This document shows, in pieces, positions 20,909 to 30,504 of a stretch of DNA of 64,000 bases. The DNA is from Drosophila miranda (lineage: Eukaryota; Arthropoda; Insecta; Diptera; Drosophilidae). How positions within the stretch are numbered: position 1 is the stretch's first letter; every line of letters begins with the position of its first letter. Location: assembly GCF_003369915.1 (NCBI RefSeq), contig NW_022881625.1:1922001-1986000 (forward strand), in the 5' to 3' direction. Made by a program: the position numbers and the translations under genes. The notes below the pieces were generated by a model that searched no databases, was not told where the DNA came from, and worked only from the letters and a program-made list of their open reading frames with translations.

Positions 20909-22173
20909 ATTGTTATTTCTGCAAGTGCTTGTCTCTTTTTTATTTTAGTGTATTTCCTCTTATTTTCCACGCAAAGCACCTGCATTGTTTACCTGTTTCT
21001 CTTTATCTATTCCTCAATTGACTACGTGTTACAACACTGCACTTTCTGAATTTTCGATCTCATTTCTTTAACCCCTTCTTCCCCCCCATTGTTATTTTCG
21101 TAATTAGTGCGGTTCTCCGACACCCCACTACAAAAATATTACAATCTGTGATAAAAATCTTCGGCGGCAACGGTGCTGACAATTGATTATCGGTTTCAAA
21201 TCGACTTTCAAATCAGCATCAGTTGCCGCCACACCACCATCACTACGGCCTAAATTGAGCCAAAAATGCTAGTCTTCGAATAAAACAATTACGCCCCCTA
21301 TAAACTGCCCGCCCACATGTACATGCTACATTCCTAGTCGTCTGCCCTCAGCAGGCGGCAAGGGTAGTAGAGGGGACTGAAGACCACACACCGCATTACA
21401 GCCAACAAAACATCAAGTTGACGAACTCACAGGGGATTGCAAATCAAATTTTAAGTTAGGGAGAATTACAAAGAAGAGACAGCATACTTTCGAGCGTGGC
21501 CCCACTTTACTTTCTTGACTCACACCACACACACACACACACACACTTGACACACTATTACACACACTTGACGAGTCCTCTCCCCCCTCTTGACAATTCG
21601 TACTTTTGGAGCCTTTTGCCCCGATCGTGGAGTGGTCTCGAGTCTGGGTCTCTGTCCAAACAAAAAGTCGTGTCGTGAACGTTGTGGAGTCGAGACGTGT
21701 TCGAGGTTTAGTTTAGTCCCTCCGTCAAAGTGCCGAATATTTTGTGTCTCTCTCTTTTTCCCTTCCCCCCCCCCCCCCTGCTGGCTGCGGGCCTATTTCG
21801 AGGTTACAAGTGTTTCGTTGCTGCAGTATTATATGTTTGTAAAGTTTATTGTGCCATCAAATGTACTAGTGTGTGTTTGAAGTGTCGTTTAAAGTTTAAT
21901 TGTAAAACAAACACAAAAATGTACATAAATTAAATTAAGACATATACTGCCCAACAAAATATTAATAAAGCAACGCGCTTGGTTGCTGGCGGCTCACACC
22001 CCAGCCTCTCAGCCCCTCCCTTGCTGGAGCACTGAGAGCGCTCAACCCAAAGCGGGTATATATTGAAAAAAAAAAATAAAAAACTGTGTGAATAATTTGG
22101 CTTGACAAAAACTCCACTCGCGTCGGTTGAAAAATTTATTACCAAATCCAACCAAAGCCAATCCAGCGCAGCT
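20909..22173 (+). mobile_element. JX element, copy d: 3' UTR end, promoter block and leader
   Basis: Positions 20909-21560 match 14650-15289; 21561-21804 is seen only here (C-run at 21765-21778); 21805-22048 matches the leader of copy b inverted. It leads into the gag block at 22174, so promoter, leader and gag appear here in the order expected for transcription. An AC run at 21530-21547 corresponds to the LINE-3 insertion site. Confidence 0.72.
21299..21304 (+). promoter_or_regulatory. TATA box of JX promoter (copy d)
   Basis: TATAAA with the same flanks as in the other JX copies, followed by leader and gag on the same strand. It is the best placed of the three to drive a JX transcript. Confidence 0.62.
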
Positions 22174-22545
22174 ATGCCACGCGGATCCACTGCCAGAAGA
22201 GGACGACGACGACGAGGACCACACGGCGTCACAGCCAGGGATCGCCCCAAATCAGCCATTTCCACTGCCAGCTCCGACAGCGCCGCCGACAGCGAAGCCA
22301 GCGCCGACAGCGCAGCCACCGGCACCGTGGCAAACGCAGCGATACTGAGACGCCAATCCACCGACTCCGCCACCTGGTTGGAGGCACTTCCTCCAATTCC
22401 TGGACCGGCTCCAGCCACCATTGCCGGGTATGTGAGGACCACATACCATGCCGACACCACCATCACGGCCACAAGCCCCATCCCCGACCCCGACCTGCCC
22501 TGCCCCAACAGCTGGGCGGCCATTCCCAATCTCACCAGCCAGTAG
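22174..22545 (+). pseudogene. JX gag N-terminal block (Ser/Ala/Thr/Pro-rich)
   Basis: A 123-codon frame from ATG 22174 (MPRGSTARRGRRRRGPHG...) ending at TAG 22543-22545. An Arg-rich start is followed by an Ala/Ser/Asp-rich and a Pro/Thr-rich stretch. It is placed directly after the JX leader and absent from copy b through a deletion. No known domain is recognised. It is probably the true N-terminal part of JX Gag or a short separate frame. Confidence 0.45.
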
Positions 22546-23278
22546 CAGTTCCAGATCGGCGACTGGGTGGAGGCGGTCCATACCCAGGAACGCCAGCAGC
22601 TGCAGCAGCAGACCATCAGCAGCAGCAGCGGTAGTCGCCGGCTTGAGGCATTGGCGGCGTCGGCAGCGGCAGCGGCGTCAGCCAAAGCACCGCAATGTCA
22701 AGCCAAGCCAAGCCAAGGGGTACCAAGCGCGCCAATAATTCCGCTTCCCACACTCCAACACACACAGACACGTATCGATGCACCGTATGCCGATGCATCG
22801 TGTGGAGAGAGCCGGAAACAGCAAGGAGCGAGAGAAGGCGCAAAGAGAGAGCGGGTAACGACCACGTACCAGCGACAGTACGAGAGGGCACTCGAGCAGC
22901 CTCTGCACGAACAGCAGCCAACAAAAGATTCGTGTTCGAGTGCCCGTTCGGGAGCGAGTTCGAACTCGAACCACAGCCATGGCACAAACCCCGCTCGATC
23001 GGCCACAGCAGCGGTTCCAAATGCAATGCACACAGCCAATACCACAACCACAACCACAAATACAATGATGACATACATCAGCACACAAACAGCGACATCA
23101 AACACAAAAACGACAACTACGATTACGTCGGCAGCCAGACGACGATGCCTGTTAACAGCAATGTTAACAGGCGGACCCCCCCCACCACCGCCGCCAGAGG
23201 AACATCAGCAGCAGCAGCAAACACATCAACAACAACAACAACATCAGCCAACGGCAACAAACACAGCCAATACCGATG
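22546..23278 (+). pseudogene. JX gag, low-complexity part, truncated by the array
   Basis: Plus-strand counterpart of 13435-14040. In the same frame as 22174-22545, it runs through Gln-, Ser- and Ala-rich sequence, then the Arg/Glu-rich KRERVTTTYQRQYERALEQP and Thr/Asn-rich parts. At 23278 the frame ends abruptly in the 88-bp repeat of the tandem array (gag continues with ATCCCATCCACC in copy b). The pre-knuckle domain and knuckles are missing. Confidence 0.75.
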
Positions 23279-23485
23279 ATTACACAGACGAAGCCGCGTT
23301 GACAGAAGTTGTTAAACCGCCGCAACTTTGGCATTTAGCTGGGTGCGGTGGACGAAACCACCGCACTTTACACAGACGAAGCCGCGTTGACAGAAGTTGT
23401 TAAACCGCCGCAATTTTCGCATTTAGCTGGGTGCGGTGGACGAAACCACCGCACTTTACACAGGCGAAGCCGCGTTGACAGTAGT
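23279..23485. repeat. 88-bp hairpin repeats of U1
   Basis: 88-bp units, each holding a perfect hairpin: 9-bp arms GTGCGGTGG / CCACCGCAC around ACGAAA (23343-23366 and 23431-23454). Other units have two (U4, U5, U9) or three (U2, U3, U6, U7, U8, U10) copies; in some the left arm has one change. Function unknown. Confidence 0.9.
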
Positions 23486-24329
23486 TGTCTGTGGTTTAAG
23501 AAATCTTTGTGTTTTATGATTCTCTTTGTGGTTTGTGATTTGAATATATGTTTAGTGGCGCACAGAATTTTAATTTACATTGGCGAGAAAGAGGAAATAA
23601 AGCTTGTCGGTAGTGGTTGGGAAGGGGAATGTGAATGTGTGTGGGGCGAGTTGGGAAAATGGCTGCTTGGCTTGGCGTCGGCATTTTAATGTATTCCTTA
23701 TTGGCGTTAATTAAGAATTTTTAACAGTTTAGTTGGGCGGCAAACAAGTTAAGGGGCTCGTTAGTCGCCCGACGTGTCACACCGCTTCATCTGCCTCGTC
23801 GATCATCTGTAACTGTATCTGTATCTGTACAAAGGAGCCTAGAATTTCTTAGATCTGTGTTCTTCTACCATCCTCTACATGGATTGGTTCCACATTAATC
23901 CTAAAGATGCACAAATTTTATAGCTTGAACAAAAAAAAAAAACACATACAATAATCGCATATCACATGTTATGTTTTTTGTGGAGAGGGGGAGGGGGAGG
24001 GGGAGGGTTCCAAAGTATTTACACGGTCCAATGTTTGCACGGGTAATATAATGGAGATTCTCTTGGTAAAGATTTTATTCGTAATTTATTCGCCCAACTA
24101 TCGAGAAAGACTCGCGTGTGCCGTACGATACGATCCATTACGATACGATATCGTCTGTGGGCTATTGATGTGTGCATATGTATGTACAATCCGAAGAGAG
24201 GATTACTCTTGTTTTGTTCTCTTTCCTAGATGATAATATCGTATCAGTGGTTCTGGAAAGGGGTGCTTAAACCTACGACGAAAGCTATAATCCAGTGGAT
24301 GGGTCGGAATAGGTGTCCTGTTCCTCCGC
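23486..24329 (-). other. 3' UTR and downstream flank of gene 1 (U1)
   Basis: No convincing open frame. On the minus strand two AATAAA signals (24074-24079, 24085-24090) lie about 240-255 nt after the gene 1 stop. It also holds a run of TGTATCTG steps (23815-23830), an A-run (23930-23942) and a G-rich GAGGGG tract (23985-24007) that varies in length among units. Confidence 0.6.
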
Positions 24330-25242
24330 TCAGACATAGACCTCTCCTGTCTTGGCCTCGGGACTGTGTTTGGCGAGGGTTGAGGTAGCACTCGTGGCCG
24401 TTGCCGTTGCCGTGGCGCCGCTCTGGGGCAGGGCGATCGTGCCACCGGATGAAGAGTTGTCCACTGTATCCACTGTGGGGGCTCCTGCCGAACGCACCGA
24501 GGAGCGCACTGTGGGGTCGTGCAGGTTGAAGCTCAGACTGAAGCTGTTGTTCCGCGAAATGTTGCCGTTGCCGCTGCCGTTCAGGGGCTTCACGGACAGG
24601 AGGGCCGTGGTGGTGATGCCGCCGCCGCCGCCCGCACCCGGCCCCACGGTCATGCCGTTGCTGGAGCCACTGTTGCTGTAGCCGTCCTGCTCCTGGGCCA
24701 GGTCCACGATGGACAGGGACGAGGGGAAGCGCTGAATGGAGAACGAGACGGGGATCGTGGTGATGACGTCATTGGGCTCGTAGCCACTGGCTGTTGTCGT
24801 GATGGTCGGCAGCTGGGCGTTCGCCGCGATGGGAAGGATGCTCAGGGTCCCCGTGGGAATGGTGTACCCGCCGCCGCTGCTGTTGGCCATCGTGAAGGGA
24901 AACGACAGCGTGGTGATGTTCGTGGCAGCGGAGAGGGCTACGGAATCGAGAATCGAAGGGAGAGAGATTGTGGTTGGAGTATCTGAATCTGCATCTGCGG
25001 GAGTATCTGTGCCCGGTACTCACTGCTGTGAACTCGCTGTAAATGATGACCACTGCGGGCAGGGTCAACGCCTTGACGCAGCACATGAGGAACCCAAAGA
25101 AGAGCCACGCGATCTCCCCGCAGGTGGAGAAGCGGAAGAGCTGCAGGAAGCCGATCGGCTGTGTGGGCTCCAGTCCTGCGGCCACCGGCGCCTCATCCAG
25201 GGACTTGCCATCGGTTGTCGTCGTGCCAGAGGCCTCGTCCAT
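24330..25242 (-). CDS. Gene 1 (U1): Mdr65-like first exon fused to a novel second exon
   Basis: Exon 1 (25242-25024, 73 codons) is very close, from memory, to the Drosophila Mdr65 N-terminus: GLEPTQPIGFLQLFRFST, then the first membrane helix (WLFFGFLMCCVKALTLPAVVIIYSEFT). Mdr65 is an ABC-B efflux pump, but no other helix or nucleotide-binding domain follows. A GTGAGT donor (25023) and a pyrimidine-rich TTCCGTAG acceptor (24938) bound an 86-nt intron. Exon 2 (24937-24330) encodes a Ser/Thr/Gly-rich tail ending GEVYV; it is unrelated to Mdr65 and I do not recognise it. With GTGAGT the frame closes after about 30 residues; a GTACCG donor 4 nt downstream keeps the long frame (276 residues). An ATG inside exon 2 (24890) could also start a 186-residue protein. 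Poly(A) signals follow. Confidence 0.6.
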
Positions 25243-26000
25243 CTATCGGTACGACGAAGGACGGAGGAATAGTGTTACTCGAGCCAAGACCCGCGATTTA
25301 TTCACAGACACGGACAGAGACAGACGGCACGCAAAGGTTAATTCAATTACTGCCACACTCTCAGAGGCATGTATCTGTATCTGTGGCTGTGGCAAGGGTA
25401 CAGCAGCTACTTTGTATCTTTTGCCATAGTTCTCTCTCATTGACCCGCGGGGTTAACGAGTAATAGAATCTACCGTTTATTATTGGACATTCCAACGCCA
25501 ATTTGGAGCGATTCGATTCGATTCCCTTTCAGAGGCCCGTACAGAAATCTGTGTGGCGCCATTCGCCCCCTGCCCCCTCTCCTTGTCGTGGGATGGATGA
25601 TCACCTTTTAATTGATTTTCAACACTTTGATCCTTCAGATACTGTATCTATGCACTGATTTCTGCAGAAGATCCGTTACTGCTCACTCGGACCGCCCAAG
25701 CGCGACTGCTGGAACACCGTCCGCGCAGCCATCCATTTATGTTGATTCCCCGATGTGGATGCTGGACAGAGTACTCGGGCTTGGGCATGAGTACTCGTGA
25801 GTGTATCGTATCAACCGCTCGCTTTGGGGTTCACAATTCTAATTGATCTCCGCTTTCCGCTCTTGGGGTAGGTTCCGCCGAAAGAGGCGCTTCAATTTAC
25901 AATGAGAGCAAAAGAGACATTCTGTAGAGGGTTTTTCTTTTCTTTGCTTTTCTTTTCTTTATTCTTTTTCTTTCATTTGGAGGGTGGAAGGTGCAACAAT
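25243..26000 (-). other. Gene 1 5' flank and gene 2 3' UTR (U1)
   Basis: 758 bp between the two genes. The part next to gene 1 holds TACAGATACA-type steps and probably its 5' UTR and promoter, carried along with the Mdr65-like exon. The part next to gene 2 is a pyrimidine-rich tract with a poly(A) signal (AATAAA on the minus strand, 25958-25963) only 38 nt after the gene 2 stop. The short plus-strand frames here look like chance. Confidence 0.5.
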
Positions 26001-26690
26001 CTAAAACGGAGGCAGACTCTTGAGCCTCCTGCTGGTGCGCAGCACGAATGGTGCCGGCTGATTTGTACCGGCATTTCCTCCAGCGGGAACGACTTCGGGA
26101 GCAGCTACGGGAGCGACTGCGGGAGCGACTCCGACCGACTCGCCTTCATCGTCCGAGCCCCCGAGCATTACGCTGTCCAAAGTAGTGCGGGACGCCCGCA
26201 GTGTCATCATGTGCCGGGTGCTGCGTTCGCCCAAGGTGTTGCGCACCTTCAGGCAGCTCTTCTGCGACAGGGTTCTTTGTTTTTCGCCCGTATCCAGGGC
26301 GAGGACGCGGCGCTGGCACTCGCCGAATGCCACGGCATGGCTGCTGGTGGGCCCGTCGTCCTCATTGCCGGGCCGTTCAAAAATCGTCTCGAGACCGGTG
26401 GGCCTCGACTTTGCGATGGTCTGCGATGGCGCCTGAGAACCGGTGGTCGGCGTCAGGCTGGGCTTCTTGGCCAGGCGGCTGGGACTAAGACTGGGCCTGG
26501 CGGCGCTCTGGCTCTTGCTCTTGCAGGCGCGCGGCGGCATTTGGCGCCGAACCATAGTCGCGGTTGCCACAGATCCTGTATCCCCCGGTATACTCCCGGC
26601 TGAAATGAGACGAAATGAGAAATGAGTTACGACTGTCCGAGTACTTTCTTTACCTTTAGCTTTGCCTTCAAGTTTTTTCTTTGCAGGCAT
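26001..26690 (-). CDS. Gene 2 (U1): two-exon gene for a basic 211-residue protein, unknown
   Basis: Exon 1 (26690-26654) encodes MPAKKKLEGKAK; a 54-nt intron (26653-26600) runs from GTAAAG to TTTCAG; exon 2 (26599-26001) ends PPF-stop. The spliced frame is exactly 212 codons, and AATAAA follows 38 nt downstream. The protein is rich in Lys/Arg/Ser/Thr/Pro in its first 90 residues, has several RxxL motifs (for example RTTLDSVML), an acidic patch (GGSDDEGE), an Ala/Pro/Val-rich stretch and a basic end (RTSRRLKSL). No membrane segment or signal peptide is seen. Composition suggests a disordered nuclear or chromatin protein, but that is inference; I recognise no family. A JX leader piece lies about 70 bp upstream. 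Confidence 0.7.
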   Translation of the reverse strand: MPAKKKLEGKAKGKESTRTVVTHFSFRLISAGSIPGDTGSVATATMVRRQMPPRACKSKSQSAARPSLSPSRLAKKPSLTPTTGSQAPSQTIAKSRPTGLETIFERPGNEDDGPTSSHAVAFGECQRRVLALDTGEKQRTLSQKSCLKVRNTLGERSTRHMMTLRASRTTLDSVMLGGSDDEGESVGVAPAVAPVAAPEVVPAGGNAGTNQPAPFVLRTSRRLKSLPPF

Positions 26691-26759
26691 TTCTCGTATC
26701 TTTTTCCGTCTCCTGGGTAAACCTTTCGACTTCTCAAACGAGCAACGAGCAACGAGCCT

Positions 26760-26910
26760 CTTTGGGTTGAAGGCTCTCAGTGCGGGGAGGGGCTGAGAGG
26801 CTGGGGTGTGAGCCGCCAGCAACCAAGCGCGGTTGCTTTATTAATATTTGTGGGCAGTATATGTCTTAATTTAATTTATGTACATTTTTGTGTTTGTTTT
26901 ACAATTCAAC
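26760..26910 (-). mobile_element. JX leader fragment upstream of gene 2 (U1)
   Basis: About 150 bp matching the JX leader at 14035-14190 (same orientation) and 21890-22048 (inverted). It ends exactly at the CCAAAG boundary, as in JX copy b. Present in every unit except U4. It sits where the gene 2 promoter is expected. Confidence 0.8.
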
Positions 26911-27400
26911 TATTGAGTCTCAATACCCACGCTACAAGGAGTGGAAACAGCAGCCGAGAGAGAGAGCGATCCCAATACCCACGCTACACGAAGGAGAAGC
27001 AGCAGCCAGAACAAGAGCCACGAAGAGGGGAATAGTCGGATCTCTCCCACTCCGACCAGTGACGCCGATGTGATCAACAAACTCTCCCGGCCAGCCCGAA
27101 GCCAACGCCTACAAGGGAGACCGAGAGAGAGGCCGCCGTCGCGAAACTGAGAGAGAGTTTTTCATTTAAAACAATGGGGGGAGCAGCACCGGAACCAGAT
27201 CCCACAGGAACCACGACGAGCATCACTAGCATTAATACCGACGTCACACGAAGGGGAAATCGCAGCCAAGAGAGAGCCAGGGCTGGAGCGATCCCATACC
27301 TTTGTCACACGAAGGGGAAATGGTAGCCGAGAGCGATCCCAATACCCACGCTACAAGGAGGGGAAACAGCAGCCGAGGAACTCCAGCGCCACCGCTCCTA
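26911..27400. repeat. GA-rich degenerate minisatellite (U1)
   Basis: At least five degenerate copies of a 40-55 bp motif around AATACCCACGCTACAAGGAG, GAAACAGCAGCC and GAGAGAGAGCGATCCC (26920, 26975, 27240, 27305, 27345). No credible coding frame. The GAGA runs could bind GAGA-type factors, which is a guess. Confidence 0.65.
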
Positions 27401-27726
27401 TACGCCGTCTACTTATTTGTATATGTACTAAATTCAAATAATACATGCCATATTTTACATTTTACATGTAGTTGCAGTGTTTTTGGCTGAACAATGGGAA
27501 GGTAACACTAGTTACAGTAGTGGTAGGTATTCGGTATTTTTTATACAAGTATTTTGAGTAAAGAAAGTTAAGGTAACACTAGACTTAAAATTAACATGTG
27601 TTTTCTTTTACAATGGATTGCGTCTTTTCAGTCCGTTCCCGTCCTCGGAGCGGGCTTCATATAAGTGGCGGCGCAAGGCTGATCCTCATATCAGCATCAG
27701 CATAGGCCCTGTAGTTGGATGGGTGC
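27401..27726. other. AT-rich spacer before next hairpin cluster (U1)
   Basis: AT-rich DNA with two GGTAACACTAG motifs (27500 and 27571) and the block GCTTCATATAAGTGGCGGCG (27655) that could be a promoter-like TATA context on the plus strand. No gene seen. Confidence 0.4.
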
Positions 27727-28839
27727 GTACCGCCGCAACTTTGGCATTTAGCTGGGTGCGGTGGACGAAACCACCGCACTTTACACAGACGAAGCCGCGT
27801 TGACAGAAGTTGTTAAACCGCCGCAACTTTGGCATTTAGCTGGGTGCGGTGGACGAAACCACCGCACTTTACACAGACGAAGCCGCGTTGACAGAAGTTG
27901 TTAAACCGCCGCAATTTTCGCATTTAGCTGGGTGCGGTGGACGAAACCACCGCACTTTACACAGGCGAAGCCGCGTTGACAGTAGTTGTGTGTGGTTTAA
28001 GAAATCTTTGTGTTTTATGATTCTCTTTGTGGTTTGTGATTTGAATATATGTTTAGTGGCGCACAGAATTTTAATTTACATTGGCGAAAAAGAGGAAATT
28101 AAGCTTGTCGGAAGTGGTTGGGAAGGGGAATGTGAATGTGTGTGGGGCGAGTTGGGAAAATGGCTGCTTGGCTTGACGTCGGCATTTTAATGTATTCCTT
28201 ATTGGCGTTAATTAAGAATTTTTAACAGTTTAGTTGGGCGGCAAACAAGTTAAGGGGCTCGTTAGTCGCCCGACGTGTCACACCGCTTCATCTGCCTCGT
28301 CGATCATCTGTAACTGTATCTGTATCTGTACAAAGGAGCCTAGAATTTCTTAGATCTGTGTTCTTCTACCATCCTCTACATGGATTGGTTCCACATTAAT
28401 CCTAAAGATGCACAAATTTAATAGCTTGAACAAAAAAAAAAAAACACATACAATAATCGCATATCACATATTATGTTTTTTGTGGAGAGGGGGAGGGGGA
28501 GGGCTCCAAAGTATTTACACGGTCCAATGTTTGCACGGGTAATATAATGGAGATTCTCTTGGTAAAGATTTTATTCGTAATTTATTCGCCCAACTATCGA
28601 GAAAGACTCGCGTGTGCCGTACGATACGATCCATTACGATACGATATCGTCTGTGGGCTATATATGTATGTATATTGATGTGTGCATATGTATGTACAAT
28701 CCGAAGAGAGGATTACTCTTGTTTTGTTCTCTTTCCTAGATGATAATATCGTATCAGTGGTTCTGGAAGGGGGTGCTTAAACCTACGACGAAAGCTATAA
28801 TCCAGTGGATGGGTCGGAATAGGTGTCCTGTTCCTCCGC

Positions 28840-29746
28840 TCAGACATAGACCTCTCCTGTCTTGGCCTCGGGACTGTTTTTGGCGAGGGTTGAGGTAGCA
28901 CTCGTGGCCGTTGCCGTGGCGCCGCTCTGGGGCAGGGCGATCGTGCCACCGGATGAAGAGTTGACCACTGTATCCACTGTGGGGGCTCCTGCCGAACGCA
29001 CCGAGGAGCGCACTGTGGGGTCCTGCAGGTTGAAGCTCAGACTGAAGCTGTTGTTCCGCGAAATGTTGCCGTTGCCGCTGCTGTTCAGGGGCTTCACGGA
29101 CAGGAGGGCCGTGGTGGTGATGCCGCCGCCGCCGCCCGCACCCGGCCCCACGGTCATGCCGTTACTGGAGCCACTGTTGCTGTAGCCGTCCTGCTCCTGG
29201 GCCAGGTCCACGATGGACAGGGACGAGGGGAAGCGCTGAATGGAGAGCGAGACGGGGATCGTGGTGATGACGTCATTGGGCTCGTAGCCACTGGCCGTTG
29301 TCGTGATGGTCGGCAGCTGGGCGTTCGCCGCGATGGGAAGGATGCTCAGGGTCCCCGTGGGAATGGTGTACCCGCCGCCGCTGCTGTTGGCCATCGTGAA
29401 GGGAAACGACAGCGTGGTGATGTTCGTGGCAGCGGAGAGGGCTACGGAATCGAGAATCGAAGGGAGAGAGATTGTGGTTGGAGTATCTGAATCTGCATCT
29501 GCGGGAGTATCTGTGCCCGGTACTCACTGCTGTGAGCTCGCTGTAAATGATGACCACTGCGGGCAGGGTCAACGCCTTGACGCAGCACATGAGGAACCCA
29601 AAGAAGAGCCACGCGATCTCCCCGCAGGTGGAGAAGCGGAAGAGCTGCAGGAAGCCGATCGGCTGTGTGGGCTCCAGTCCTGCGGCCACCGGCGCCTCAT
29701 CCAGGGACTTGCCATCGGTTGTCGTCGTGCCAGAAGCCTCGTCCAT
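28840..29746 (-). CDS. Gene 1 (U2)
   Basis: Exon 1 29746-29528, intron 29527-29442, exon 2 29441-28840. It has one two-codon shortening of the Ala-Thr repeat near the C-terminus and a few residue changes (NLQD for NLHD). With the frame-keeping donor it encodes 274 residues. In this unit the stop just before the ATG of exon 1 is changed (tctGtcgg for tctAtcgg on the plus strand), leaving a longer open frame upstream. Confidence 0.6.
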
Positions 29747-30504
29747 CTGTCGGTACGACGAAGGACGGAGGAATAGTGTTACTCGAGCAAAGACCCGCGA
29801 TTTATTCACAGACACGGACAGAGACAGACGGCACGCAAAGGTTAATTCAATTACTGCCACACTCTCAGAGGCATGTATCTGTATCTGTGGCTGTGGCAAG
29901 GGTACATCAGCTACTTTGTATCTTTTGCCATAGTTCTCTCTCATTGACCCGCGGGGTTAACGAGTAATAGAATCTACCGTTTATTATTGGACATTCCAAC
30001 GCCAATTTGGAGCGATTCGATTCGATTCCCTTTCAGAGGCCCGTACAGAAATCTGTGTGGCGCCATTCGCCCCCTGCCCCCTCTCCTTGTCGTGGGATGG
30101 ATGATCACCTTTTAATTGATTTTCAACACTTTGATCCTTCAGATACTGTATCTATGCACTGATTTCTGCAGAAGATCCGTTACTGCTCACTCGGACCGCC
30201 CAAGCGCGACTGCTGGAACACCGTCCGCGGAGCCACCCATTTATGTTGATTCCCCGATGTGGATGCTGGACAGAGTAATCGGGCTTGGGCATGAGTACTC
30301 GTGAGTGTATCGTATCAATCGCTCGCTTTGGGGTTCACAATTCTAATTGATCTCCGCTTTCCGCTCTTGGGGTAGGTTCCGCCGAAAGAGGCGCTTCAAT
30401 TTACAATGAATGCAAAAGAGACATTCTGTAGAGGGTTTTTCTTTTCTTTGCTTTTCTTTTCTTTATTCTTTTTCTTTCATTTGGAGGGTGGAAGGTGCAA
30501 CAAT

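Larger units (their letters stand above)
23279..27726. repeat. Array unit U1 (first, complete)
   Basis: Reference unit. It starts inside an 88-bp repeat at the joint with JX gag, so it has only two hairpins. Genes 1 and 2 are both open. With U2 it shares the short (54-nt) gene 2 intron and the GEKQRTL variant of gene 2. Confidence 0.92.

Noticed and set aside
23348-23689. Plus-strand frame over the 88-bp repeats (MDETTALYTDEAAL...)
   Set aside because: It is a translated repeat; 88 is not a multiple of 3 and the frame changes with repeat number.
24330-25242. A functional Mdr65 transporter copy
   Set aside because: Only the first exon is present; no further membrane helices, Walker A/B or ABC signature occur in any unit.
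24799-25272. Plus-strand 157-codon frames repeated in most units opposite gene 1
   Set aside because: They are the antisense of gene 1 exon 1 and exon 2, lack splice or codon support, and start in intron or coding antisense sequence.
25612-25800. Plus-strand 62-codon frame MIFNTLILQ
   Set aside because: Short, no ATG-context or similarity support, broken in U3; likely chance.
25902-26603. Plus-strand 233-codon frame starting MRAKETFCRGFFFS, repeated in units
   Set aside because: It covers the gene 2 3' UTR pyrimidine tract and the antisense of exon 2. Gene 2 on the minus strand has splice sites, an ATG, a stop and a poly(A) signal, so the plus frame is a shadow.
26001-26822. Gene 2 as a single-exon 273-280 codon frame starting MLAAHTPASQPL
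   Set aside because: The start is a non-ATG codon inside the JX leader piece. The intron with GTAAAG and TTTCAG gives a cleaner gene beginning MPAKKK.
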